From JAZUCT01 sp045639255 (GTDB lineage Bacteria > Bacillota > Clostridia > Christensenellales > UBA1242), in NCBI GenBank assembly GCA_045639255.1, contig JAZUCT010000012.1, forward strand, positions 1 through 12,086: a stretch of DNA of 12,086 bases, read 5' to 3'. Both the position numbers and the translations under genes were made by a program. The notes under the pieces were generated by a model. The model ran no database searches. It had not been told where the DNA came from and saw only the letters and a program-made list of their open reading frames with translations. Of this stretch, positions 1 through 7,800 are shown one piece after another (the stretch's first letter is position 1; each line of letters opens with the position of its first letter).

Positions 1-945
1 TGCTAAAACTTTAATATAGGGTAATTTTTTATTCTTATAAAATTTTGTAATTAACGATTTGTTTATTTCAAGGCAAACATTAAGTTTTGCTCTGTTAATT
101 TTGTTAATTTTGTATCTTGTTGTTGGCTGTTTATTTTTTAATAAATATTTTTCAATTCCTTCGTTAATTTCAAAGAATTTTGTTATTTTCTTATTTTTAA
201 TTTGGAAATTATAATCAACAATTTTGTTAAAAATATTAATTTTTGGATATTCATAATTCTTTAAAATTTCTAACACATTTTCAGGAATATACTTCTTAAT
301 TGATTGAATGTTGTTATTTAAAACAGAATTTCTTATTGCAGTTGCACTTGCAAAATCAGAATTAAGGTTTAAACTGTTATAATCGTTTTCACGCTTAATT
401 GTGATAGGAATAATTTTCGAGTTTGTTTTTTCAAGGGCCTTTAAATATTCAATTGCAAGCAAATTGTTAGGCTTTGAAATTATTTCTTTCCATGTTTCAT
501 TTTCAAAAGCATTTTCAATGCTTGATGCATAAGATAATCCGTTTTCTAAATTGCTTTTAATTTTTTTGTTAAACTCTTGGGTAGGGTGATTTAAAAAAGT
601 TGCAATATCTTTAAGAACTTCAACATTGCCACATTCACTTCCAAAGCAAACATGTGTAATATTTTTCAAACTGTTCATAATTTTAACACCGGCAAGCGAA
701 AAAATTTCTGCACTTTGAACGCAAAATGCTGTTGGAATTTCAACAACAACATCGGCGCCGTTTTCTATTGCAAATTTTGCTTTTGTATGCTTATCCACAA
801 TTGATGGTAATCCTCTTTGATTAAAGTTGCCACCCATAACACAGCAAATTCCATCACAACCTGAAAGTTCTTTTGCTTTTTCAAGATGATATAAATGCCC
901 ATTGTGAAAAGGATTATATTCACAAATAACAGCACAAAATTTCAT
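1..945 (-). CDS. tmcAL: tRNA(Met) cytidine acetate ligase TmcAL (YlbM family), partial, C-terminus off the left edge
   Basis: Read on the minus strand from ATG at 945, the frame stays open for 315 codons to the window edge, so the last part (the family is about 400 residues) is missing. The family activates acetate with ATP and acetylates the wobble cytidine of elongator tRNA(Met) in the cytosol. Visible motifs: N-terminal EYNPFHNGH (residues 9-17), containing the HxGH nucleotidyl-transfer signature; GGNFNQRG (38-45); CFGSE (100-104); KPNNLLAIEYLKAL (158-171); SATAIR (200-205); and a C-terminal stretch TTRYKINKINRAKL followed by LPYIKVL, typical of this family. The start is supported by AAGGGGA about 5 bases upstream. 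It is divergent from ackA, whereas in many Firmicutes ylbM lies near yceD-rpmF in the same neighbourhood. Identity is firm from the motifs; the acetate-ligase role is family knowledge. Confidence 0.93.
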   Translation of the reverse strand, partial: MKFCAVICEYNPFHNGHLYHLEKAKELSGCDGICCVMGGNFNQRGLPSIVDKHTKAKFAIENGADVVVEIPTAFCVQSAEIFSLAGVKIMNSLKNITHVCFGSECGNVEVLKDIATFLNHPTQEFNKKIKSNLENGLSYASSIENAFENETWKEIISKPNNLLAIEYLKALEKTNSKIIPITIKRENDYNSLNLNSDFASATAIRNSVLNNNIQSIKKYIPENVLEILKNYEYPKINIFNKIVDYNFQIKNKKITKFFEINEGIEKYLLKNKQPTTRYKINKINRAKLNVCLEINKSLITKFYKNKKLPYIKVLA

Positions 946-994
946 AAATTCCCCTTAATTTTCTTTCATATTTGTTTTGAAAAATTTCTTTTTT

Positions 995-1022
995 ATTATA
1001 TACTTATTTTATCTTATTTTAA
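995..1022 (-). promoter_or_regulatory. candidate promoter for tmcAL
   Basis: On the minus strand a perfect TATAAT occupies 1000-995. A weak -35 (TTAAAA at 1022-1017) lies 16 bases further upstream. Transcription would begin near 988, giving a leader of about 43 bases before the ATG at 945. The -10 is convincing; the -35 is poor and the whole region is AT-rich. Confidence 0.4.
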
Positions 1023-1063
1023 TAAACTTTGCAATCATCAAAAGTTTTTTTATTAAACAAAGT

Positions 1064-1069
1064 TATAAT
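1064..1069 (+). promoter_or_regulatory. candidate -10 element for ackA
   Basis: A perfect TATAAT lies 24 bases upstream of the chosen ackA start and would place transcription initiation near 1076. No good -35 is seen at 16-18 bases upstream (AAAGTT-like sequence at 1041-1046), so this is either a weak or an activator-dependent promoter. Its position inside the longer in-frame reading also argues that translation starts downstream, at 1094. Confidence 0.45.
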
Positions 1070-1078
1070 TTAAACATA

Positions 1079-1084
1079 AAAGGA
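1079..1084 (+). promoter_or_regulatory. ribosome binding site that fixes the ackA start
   Basis: AAAGGA sits 9 bases before ATG 1094. The frame is open back to an ATG at 977, but that start has no comparable site and would add 39 mostly hydrophobic residues foreign to acetate kinases. Confidence 0.65.
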
Positions 1085-1093
1085 AAAATATCT

Positions 1094-2281
1094 ATGAAAA
1101 TTCTTGTAATTAATGCAGGCAGCAGCACATTAAAATTTCAACTTATCGATATGCAAAACGAAAATGTTATTGCAAAAGGTAACTGTGAAAGGGTAACCAT
1201 TAATGGTTCATTCTTTAAATATAGTGCAAATGGAAAGGAACTTAAAATTGAACAAGAAATGCCTAACCATAAGGTTGCGTTCGAACTTATTCTTAAAACC
1301 TTGCTTGATAAAGAAGTGGGTGTTATATCTTCTGTAAATGAAATTTCAGCAGTTGGGCACAGGGTTGTAAGTGCTGGTGATAAAATAACTCAAAGCACAC
1401 TTGTAACAGATGAAGTTTTAAAAGAACTTAAAAATTGTGTAGATTTTGCTCCAATTCATATTCCAGCATCTCTTCTTGGAATTGAAGCTGTTTTGGAAAA
1501 ATTGCCAAATGCAAAAAATGCATTGGTTTTTGATACTTCTTTTCATTCAACCATGCCAGCACATGCATATCGCTATGGTTTGCCAGAAGAAGTTTATAAC
1601 AAATATCATGTTCGAAAATATGGTGCACATGGAACAAGCCATAAATATGTAAGCGAAGAATATTTAAAAATTTCCAAAAAGTCAGTTCAAGGTTCAAAAA
1701 TAATATCTTGCCACCTTGGTTCAGGCAGCTCTGTAACAGCAATTAAAGATGGTATAAGCGTGGATACTTCAATGGGCTTTACTCCACTTGAAGGCTTAAT
1801 GATGGGAACAAGAAGTGGCGATATTGATCCATCTATCTTGGAATATTTGGTTAAGAAAACAAATAAGAGTTTGGAAGAATTAACTTCAATGCTTAACAAA
1901 AAAAGTGGATTTTTGGGTTTAACAGGTTATTCAGATATAAGGGATATTGAAGCAAATCTTGATAATCCACAATGCCAACTTGCATTTGATATTTTTGAAT
2001 ATAAAATTCGCAAATATATTGGTGCATATGTTGCAACTATGGGCGGAGTAGATGCAATTATTTTCACCGCTGGAATAGGTGAAAAAGATCCATTATTCAG
2101 AAACAAATTGCTTTCAAATCTAAAATATCTTGGCATAAAACTTTTGCCAGAACATAAACAAAAGAAAGAAAAAACATTCACAAAATTATCTGCAAGAAAC
2201 TCAAAAGTAGATGTATATGTAATTCCAACCAATGAAGAACTTGTTATTGCAAGGGAAACTGCAAAATTAATTAATAATTAA
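1094..2281 (+). CDS. ackA: acetate kinase (AckA family), divergent active site
   Basis: 395 residues, the normal length for this cytosolic ASKHA-fold enzyme, which interconverts acetate + ATP and acetyl phosphate + ADP. The start at 1094 gives the family N-terminus MKILVINAGSSTLKFQL. Residues matching catalytic positions known from the Methanosarcina thermophila enzyme are present: N7, R90, H122, D147, H179, R240, R283 and E381. Signatures include GTSH (180-183), DTSMGFTPLEG (224-234), GTRSGD (238-243) and TAGIGE (325-330). Several usually conserved positions differ: HGGE is SAGD (93-96), GFHGTSH is GAHGTSH (A178), HLGNG is HLGSG (S210) and GIGEN is GIGEK (K331). These fall in the acyl pocket or nucleotide region, so another short acyl substrate is possible. 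No pta lies next to it. No terminator is visible before the yceD promoter. Family assignment is firm; acetate specificity is assumed. Confidence 0.93.
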   Translation: MKILVINAGSSTLKFQLIDMQNENVIAKGNCERVTINGSFFKYSANGKELKIEQEMPNHKVAFELILKTLLDKEVGVISSVNEISAVGHRVVSAGDKITQSTLVTDEVLKELKNCVDFAPIHIPASLLGIEAVLEKLPNAKNALVFDTSFHSTMPAHAYRYGLPEEVYNKYHVRKYGAHGTSHKYVSEEYLKISKKSVQGSKIISCHLGSGSSVTAIKDGISVDTSMGFTPLEGLMMGTRSGDIDPSILEYLVKKTNKSLEELTSMLNKKSGFLGLTGYSDIRDIEANLDNPQCQLAFDIFEYKIRKYIGAYVATMGGVDAIIFTAGIGEKDPLFRNKLLSNLKYLGIKLLPEHKQKKEKTFTKLSARNSKVDVYVIPTNEELVIARETAKLINN

Positions 2282-2303
2282 AACATAAAAAATATAAAAG
2301 TGA

Positions 2304-2332
2304 TTGACAAATTTTAATAATTAATATATAAT
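2304..2332 (+). promoter_or_regulatory. consensus sigma-70/SigA promoter of yceD-rpmF
   Basis: A perfect TTGACA (2304-2309) and a perfect TATAAT (2327-2332) are separated by 17 bases, the ideal arrangement. Initiation is expected near 2339, leaving a leader of about 33 bases before yceD. This is the strongest promoter in the window, as expected for a ribosomal protein gene. GTCAA occurs twice in tandem just downstream (2333-2337, 2339-2343) and as its inverse (TTGAC) in the -35. Confidence 0.85.
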
Positions 2333-2371
2333 GTCAAAGTCAATTCTATATTTTTTGTGCTGTGGGGAAAT

Positions 2372-2866
2372 ATGATATTAAATGTTTCAAAAGCCAAAAA
2401 ATTTCTTGGCAAAAAATTTGAATTAAAAAGTTCGTTTGCATTGCCGCCTGAAATTATGCAAGATTTTCATGTTAATCCATTGGGCGATGTTGCACTCAGT
2501 GGCACATATGTAATGCAAGATGTTAACACATGTTTTGTTAATTGCACTGCAACCATATTTTTAAGTGCAGAATGTTCAAGATGTGCAAATTTGTTCACTT
2601 ACAAGCACGATTTTTGTGTGAACGAAAAATTCTCATCATTTCCAAGTGATGAAGAATATCAACTTGATAATCTTTCGCTTAACTTATATAATGCTGTGGT
2701 TGATAACTTTTTAACATCATTTCCAAGCCAAATGTTATGCAATAAGAATTGCAAGGGGTTATGCCAATATTGTGGCAATAATTTAAATTATAATAATTGT
2801 AATTGTGAAGAAGAGCAAACAATGAAAGATAGTCCGTTTGCAATTCTAAAACAATTAAAGAAATAA
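2372..2866 (+). CDS. yceD: YceD/DUF177 family protein, 23S rRNA accumulation factor
   Basis: 164 residues. In E. coli and plants this family is needed for normal 23S rRNA accumulation, and its gene almost always precedes rpmF, as here (15 bases between them). Eleven cysteines are visible. CSRC (68-71), CNKNC (123-127), CQYC (131-134) followed by GNNLN, and CNC (143-145) form the metal-binding pattern of the Firmicute YlbN branch. The end, DSPFAILKQLKK, matches the usual DPR-FA-LK-L tail. ATG 2372 is chosen, with GGGGA a few bases upstream. An in-frame GTG at 2357 would add five residues, but it has no ribosome site and lies very close to the expected transcript start. Transcribed from the consensus promoter at 2304-2332. 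The molecular mechanism of the family is not settled. Confidence 0.88.
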   Translation: MILNVSKAKKFLGKKFELKSSFALPPEIMQDFHVNPLGDVALSGTYVMQDVNTCFVNCTATIFLSAECSRCANLFTYKHDFCVNEKFSSFPSDEEYQLDNLSLNLYNAVVDNFLTSFPSQMLCNKNCKGLCQYCGNNLNYNNCNCEEEQTMKDSPFAILKQLKK

Positions 2867-2876
2867 AAGGGAGGTG
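2867..2876 (+). promoter_or_regulatory. very strong ribosome binding site of rpmF
   Basis: AAGGGAGGTG ends 5 bases before ATG 2882 and is nearly a full complement of the 16S rRNA 3' end. It is much stronger than the site of yceD on the same transcript and fits the high demand for a ribosomal protein. Confidence 0.85.
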
Positions 2877-2881
2877 CTAAG

Positions 2882-3067
2882 ATGGCTGTTCCAAAGAAGA
2901 AAACATCAAAGGCAAGAAAAAATTCAAGAAAGGCTAATTGGTTGAGGGTAACTGCACCTTCACTATGCGAATGCTCTCATTGCCATGAAATGAAGCCAAC
3001 TCATAAAGTTTGCCCAAATTGTGGCTACTATGATGGTGCTGAAGTTGTAAAAACAGAAAATAACTAA
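2882..3067 (+). CDS. rpmF: large-subunit ribosomal protein bL32
   Basis: 61 residues, normal length. The start MAVPKKKTSKARKNSRKA is the family signature of a basic rRNA-binding tail. It is followed by a zinc ribbon made of CSHC (31-34) and CPNCGYYDG (44-52), so this is the zinc-containing (C+) form. An extra cysteine lies at residue 29. It sits between yceD and plsX, the classic conserved order, and is followed within about 10 bases by a strong terminator. The upstream promoter therefore yields mainly a short yceD-rpmF transcript. No ambiguity about identity. Confidence 0.98.
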   Translation: MAVPKKKTSKARKNSRKANWLRVTAPSLCECSHCHEMKPTHKVCPNCGYYDGAEVVKTENN

Positions 3068-3074
3068 AAAACAT

Positions 3075-3104
3075 AAAAACTTTCCAAAATTGGAAAGTTT
3101 TTTT
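3075..3104 (+). terminator. rho-independent terminator after rpmF
   Basis: The stem AAAAACTTTCC (3075-3085) pairs with GGAAAGTTTTT (3092-3102) around a 6-base loop, and T's run to 3104. It separates yceD-rpmF from the separately promoted plsX operon. Confidence 0.85.
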
Positions 3105-3125
3105 ATTTTCTATTCAAAATTATAA

Positions 3126-3154
3126 TTGCAATAATTTTGTTATTATTGTATAAT
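3126..3154 (+). promoter_or_regulatory. promoter of the plsX-rnc-smc-ftsY operon
   Basis: TTGCAA (3126-3131) and a perfect TATAAT (3149-3154) are spaced by 17 bases. Initiation is expected near 3161, about 33 bases before plsX. A 7-base perfect inverted repeat, CAATAAT/ATTATTG (3129-3135 and 3142-3148), fills the spacer and could be an operator. It does not resemble the known FapR site. Confidence 0.7.
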
Positions 3155-3180
3155 AAAAATTGCTAATTAATTAATAAATA

Positions 3181-3193
3181 AAGGAAAATCCTT
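3181..3193 (+). promoter_or_regulatory. ribosome binding site of plsX inside a small inverted repeat
   Basis: AAGGA (3181-3185), AAA, TCCTT (3189-3193) ends immediately before ATG 3194. The purine half is the Shine-Dalgarno sequence, and the other half is its exact complement. A 5-bp stem with a 3-base loop is weak on its own, so any regulatory effect is speculative. Confidence 0.5.
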
Positions 3194-4216
3194 ATGAAAG
3201 TTGTTGTTGATATATATGGCGCAGATCACTCACCAAACGAATTAATTGAAGGTTGCTTAATTGCACTTAAAAACAATTTGCAACTTGAAATTGTTATGGT
3301 TGGAAAGGAAAACGAAATTAAGCAATATTTAAGTGATAAAACTTACGATGCAAACAGGGTTGAAATTGTTAATGCAGAAACAGAAATCACTTGTAACGAA
3401 AGCCCAACAAGTGCAATAAAAACCAAAAAAGATTCCAGTTTAGTTGTTGCACTTGAAAAGGTTAAGGAAGATAGGCGTGTTGTTGGCATGGTAAGTGCAG
3501 GCTCAACAGGTGCAGTTCTTACAGGTGCATTGTTAAAAGTGGGCAGAATAAAAGGTGTTTCAAGGCCAGCACTTTCACCACTTTTGCCAACAAAAACAGG
3601 CGGTCAAGTTTTGTTAATAGATAGCGGTGCAAATATGGATACAAAACCACTTTACCTTTGCCATTTTGCCTTAATGGGTTCTGCGTATATGAAAAATATG
3701 CTTGGCATTGAAAATCCAAGGGTTGCCCTTTTAAATGTTGGAACCGAAGATAAAAAGGGAAACGAACTTTGCAAAGAAGTTTATCCAATGCTTAAAAAAT
3801 TGCCAATAAATTTTGTTGGAAACATGGAAGCAAGGGATTTTTTAAGTGGTAACTATGATGTTGTTGTTGCCGATGGATTTTGGGGAAATGTTCTTTTAAA
3901 ATCAACAGAAGGCGCAATTTTAACTTTGCTTGATCTTTTAAAACAAGAAATATATAAAACCACTCGTGGAAAAATTGGCGGAATGCTTTTAAAACCAACT
4001 TTCAAAAACTTAAAAAAGGTTATTGATTATTCTGAACAAGGTGGGGCTCCTTTCCTAGGTGTTCAAAAAGTTGTTATTAAAGCGCATGGCAATGCAAAAG
4101 CAAAATCAATTTCTGCTGCAATTCAACAGGTTGTTGATATAAGCAACAAAAATTTACCTCAAATAATTGATGAAGAAATTAAAAAGGTGGCAATTGATAA
4201 TGATTCAGCAGAATGA
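3194..4216 (+). CDS. plsX: phosphate acyltransferase PlsX
   Basis: 340 residues, normal for the family. PlsX is a peripheral membrane enzyme converting acyl-ACP to acyl phosphate, which PlsY uses to acylate glycerol-3-phosphate at the start of phospholipid synthesis. Diagnostic stretches: VVVDIYGADHSP at the N-terminus, KKDSSLVVALE, VSAGSTGAVLTGALL, GRIKGVSRPALSPLLPT, LIDSGANMD, FALMGSAYM, GIENPRVALLNVGTEDKKGNEL and VVVADGFWGNVLLKSTEG. The N-terminal motif is slightly off the usual VDAMGGDHAP (Tyr for Met, Ala for Gly), and AGNTGA is AGSTGA. It has its own promoter after the rpmF terminator. Its last 17 bases overlap rnc, so the two are probably translationally coupled. acpP, usually found between plsX and rnc in this group, is absent. 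The gene ends in TGA, supporting the standard code. Confidence 0.96.
   Translation: MKVVVDIYGADHSPNELIEGCLIALKNNLQLEIVMVGKENEIKQYLSDKTYDANRVEIVNAETEITCNESPTSAIKTKKDSSLVVALEKVKEDRRVVGMVSAGSTGAVLTGALLKVGRIKGVSRPALSPLLPTKTGGQVLLIDSGANMDTKPLYLCHFALMGSAYMKNMLGIENPRVALLNVGTEDKKGNELCKEVYPMLKKLPINFVGNMEARDFLSGNYDVVVADGFWGNVLLKSTEGAILTLLDLLKQEIYKTTRGKIGGMLLKPTFKNLKKVIDYSEQGGAPFLGVQKVVIKAHGNAKAKSISAAIQQVVDISNKNLPQIIDEEIKKVAIDNDSAE
4184..4190 (+). promoter_or_regulatory. ribosome binding site of rnc, inside plsX
   Basis: AAGGTGG lies within the plsX coding sequence, 9 bases before ATG 4200. It selects this start over the in-frame ATG at 4167, which would add 11 residues not typical of RNase III. Confidence 0.7.
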
Positions 4217-4868
4217 TCTTGTTTTTATTCAATCGCAAATAGGCTATCAGTTTAAGAACGAAAAATTATTATATAATGCATTCACTCATTCATCTTTTGC
4301 AAATGAAAACAACTGTGAAAGCAACGAAACTCTTGAATTTTTTGGTGACAGCATTTTAAGTTTTGTTGTTTCAAAAAACCTTTATAATAACTTGCAAATA
4401 AACGAAGGTGAACTTTCAAAACTTAGGGCAAAAATTGTTTGTTCAGATAATTTAAGTGAAGCAATAAAAATTATGGAATTGGATAATTTTTTGCTTATTG
4501 GAAAAAGTTTAAAAAATGGAAACGGTGTTTCAAATGCAATAATTGGCGATTTATTTGAAGCAATCACAGCCGCCATTTATCTTGATGGTGGGCTTGCACA
4601 AACTGAAAGATTTATTTGTGAAAAATTAAATTTTAATGTAAGCACAAAAACAGATTATAAATCAAGGTTGCAAGAACTTGTACAAGCAGATTCAAAACTT
4701 CCAATTCGCTATGAAGAAGTTGATAAAACTGGGCCAGCACATAACCCAATTTTCACAATATGCCTATATATTGGCGATCAAAAAATAAGCGAAGCCCAAG
4801 CAACAAAAAAACATATGGCAGAAAGTATTTGTGCAAAAATTGCCATTGAAAAAATATATAAACTTTAA
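4200..4868 (+). CDS. rnc: ribonuclease III
   Basis: 222 residues, normal length. This cytosolic enzyme cleaves double-stranded RNA, releasing 16S and 23S rRNA precursors and processing some mRNAs. The catalytic domain covers about residues 5-145, with the signature NETLEFFGDSIL (42-53; E46 and D50 are the metal-site acids) and DLFEA (117-121; D117 and E120). A double-stranded RNA-binding domain runs from about 152 to 220, with DYKSRLQELVQ, GPAHNPIFTICLYIG and the KKHMAES stretch. The start at 4200 overlaps plsX by 17 bases. The stop is followed 12 bases later by the smc start, so it sits in the middle of one operon. Nothing suggests loss of activity. Confidence 0.96.
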   Translation: MIQQNDLVFIQSQIGYQFKNEKLLYNAFTHSSFANENNCESNETLEFFGDSILSFVVSKNLYNNLQINEGELSKLRAKIVCSDNLSEAIKIMELDNFLLIGKSLKNGNGVSNAIIGDLFEAITAAIYLDGGLAQTERFICEKLNFNVSTKTDYKSRLQELVQADSKLPIRYEEVDKTGPAHNPIFTICLYIGDQKISEAQATKKHMAESICAKIAIEKIYKL

Positions 4869-4880
4869 TTGGAGTTAAAC

Positions 4881-7800
4881 ATGAGATTAAAAGGAATAAA
4901 TTTAAGTGGATTTAAGTCCTTTGCAGATAAAACAGAAATTAAATTCGATTGCGGAATGACTGCAATTGTTGGTCCCAACGGATGCGGAAAAAGTAACATA
5001 TCAGATGCAGTAAGATGGGTGCTTGGTGAACAAGGTGCAAAAGCACTTAGGGGTAAAACAATGACTGATGTTATTTTTAACGGCACAGCATTAAGAAAAT
5101 CACTTTCTTACACCGAAGTTTCGCTTGTTTTTGATAACACCGATAAATCAATTGATTTGCCATATGATGAAGTTGTTATGACTCGTAAATTATATCGTTC
5201 TGGCGACAGTGAATATTGCCTTAACAACACACCATGTTTAAAGCGTGATTTGGTTTCATATCTTCACGATTCTGGTGTTGGAAAAGATGGATATTCAATA
5301 ATTGGGCAGGGTAAAGTGCAAGAAATAATGCTTGCTAAACCTGCTGATAGGCGATTAATATTTGAAGAAGCCGCAGGAATTTCAAAATTCAAACAACAAA
5401 AAAACGAAAGTGAATCAAAACTTGCCAGAACCAGAGATAACCTTAATTTAATTGATGTTTCACTAAGTGAAATAACAAGGCAACTTGAACCACTAAGAAA
5501 ACAATCAGAAACAGCAAAAACAGCACTTAAAATTAAGGAAGAACTTAAAGATCTTGAAGTTAATGCTTTCATTTATCAACATGAAAATGCAGAAACTGCA
5601 AAAAACGAAATAAAAGAAAAACTTAATGGTTTAACCGATAACCTTAATTTAAGGCAAAAAGAACTTGATGTTGCAGTTTTGAAATATAATCAGTGCATGA
5701 ATGAAATTGATGAACTTGATAAAACAATTTCACTTATTCACGAAGAAATTGTTGAAAATTCTGTTAACCTTGAAAAATGTTCAAGTGAAGCACGAATTAT
5801 TGAAGAAAAAATGAATGCTCAACTTGAACAAGAGCAACGCTTAAATGCTGAACTTAATAAATATGCATCTCAATCAACAAGCGAAAAAGAACATTTAAAA
5901 AACAGAACAGAAAGAAAAACTGAACTTGAACATAAACTTAAAGAATTAAGGCAAAAAATAGACCAAACAAGTGCTGAATATCTTGAAATAATAGATAAAC
6001 TTACTGAAAGCGAAAGAAACGCAGAAAACAGCCAAAATTCAATTATTGAAGCACTTGGAAAACTTGGCGATGTAAAAGCAAGCATGTCAAAACTTACAGC
6101 AGAACAAGAAAGTTTAACTGCTGTTATTCAAGATGTTTCAAAACGCCTTTCGTTTTTCACTGAAAAATATAACGAAAATATGGCGCTTGAAGAAGAAGTT
6201 CGTGATGTTTATGAAAGCGTTAAAAACAGGTTGGAAGAACTTACAGAAACTGTTGAAGAACTTTCAAAACAAAACAACGAAAGTTTGTTTTTGCTTAAAA
6301 AACTTGAAAACGAATTGCCAGATTTAAAATCAGAACTTTCTGCTTACACTCAAAGGCAAAAAATTCTTAACGAAATGCAAGCCGATTATGAAGGTTTCAG
6401 TGGCTCTGTTAAAAGATTATTGCAAGATGCAAAATCAAACAGCGAAATAAAAAACGAAATTGTAGGTGTTGTTGCAACACTTATGAAAGTTCCAGCACAC
6501 CTTGAAACTGCAATTGAAATTGCACTTGGTTCAGCAATGCAAAATGTTGTAACTTATAACGAAGATGGTGCAAAAAAACTTATTTCACATCTTAAAGCAA
6601 AAAACTATGGAAGGGCAACATTTTTGCCATTAACAACCATAAAACCAAGGTATTTTGATGAAAGTAAAAAAAGTCACTTAAATCGAAATGGTGTTCTTGG
6701 AATTGCAAATCAACTTGTAAGTTTCGACAGCCAAGTTTCAAACATATTCAGTGCACTTCTTGGCACAACAGTTATTTGCGAAAACATGGATGTTGCACTT
6801 GATCTTGCAAGGGATACAAGGTTCAGTTTTAAAATTGTAACACTTGATGGTGGCGTTATTTCAACTTCTGGTTCAATGACAGGCGGAAGCCAAAAAAGTG
6901 AAGTAACAAACCTGCTTTCCCGTGAACGCGAAATAAAAGATGTTATGGAAAAAGTTAAAAATCTTCAAACCGTTGTTTCGCAAAAATCACAACAAAAAGA
7001 AAGTTTGGAAAGAAAAGTAAGCGAACTTAAAGTTCAATTGCAAATTCAAACCGATGCAAAACATAAATATGAAATTCAATGTGCAACAGAAGGCGAAAAA
7101 CTTTCAAAACTTGTTGCATATAATGCAGAATATAAAATTCAAATCAATCAACTTGAACAAGAACTTGCTGTAAACACAGAAAAACTTAACAAAGTTAAAG
7201 AAGATATAAAAACAATAAATGCACTTGAACAAACCATTTCAGAAAACAAAGAAAATGCAGGTGCAAACATAACAAAAAGGCAAGAAGAGTTTGCAAAACA
7301 AAGGGAACACAGGGAAGAAGTTTATGAAAAAATGACTAACCTTAAAATTGAAGTTGCGCAAACCGAACAAGAAATATTTGCAGTTGATTCTGAAATATCA
7401 AGAATATCAGCACTTCTTTCTGAAAACGATATTTCATTGCAAGAAGTAAATGCAAATCTTGCAAAAACACAAAAACAACTTGCAGTTCTTAAAGTTAACT
7501 ATGAAAATGCAACAAAAGATGCACATTATGTTGAGCTTAAAAAAGTTCTTGAACTTTCAAAATCTAAACTTGCAAATGTTGAACAACATAAACAATCAAT
7601 TCAAACTGAAATGAATGTAAGCGACGAAAGCAAAACAAGTTTAACTGCTGAAATTTCAAAAATTAACGAAAAAATCTATAAAGAAGAAGTTAACCTTGCA
7701 AAAGTGGATACAGATATCGAAAACTTGCAAGAACATATTTATGAAGAGTATGAATTAACTTATGAATCAAGTTTAGAATATCGCATTGAAGATTTTGATA

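Noticed and set aside
977..1093. An in-frame N-terminal extension of ackA with a hydrophobic, signal-like stretch
   Set aside because: Acetate kinases are cytosolic and begin at MKILVINAGSS. The ATG at 1094 has a ribosome site, and the TATAAT at 1064-1069 lies within the supposed extension.
1428..2232. Long antisense and alternate-frame open stretches across ackA
   Set aside because: They lack ribosome sites and recognisable motifs and are explained by the codon usage of the overlapping conserved gene.
2357..2371. GTG start for yceD, five residues longer
   Set aside because: No ribosome site precedes it and it is less than 20 bases from the expected transcript start. ATG 2372 has GGGGA upstream.
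3105..3193. FapR operator upstream of plsX
   Set aside because: The characteristic FapR palindrome is not present; only a different AT-rich dyad is seen.
5400..7700. Internal repeats or a repetitive mobile sequence suggested by recurring GAA/CTT/AAA words
   Set aside because: These follow from heptad Glu-Lys-Leu coding in the SMC coiled coil; no repeated unit with fixed length is visible.
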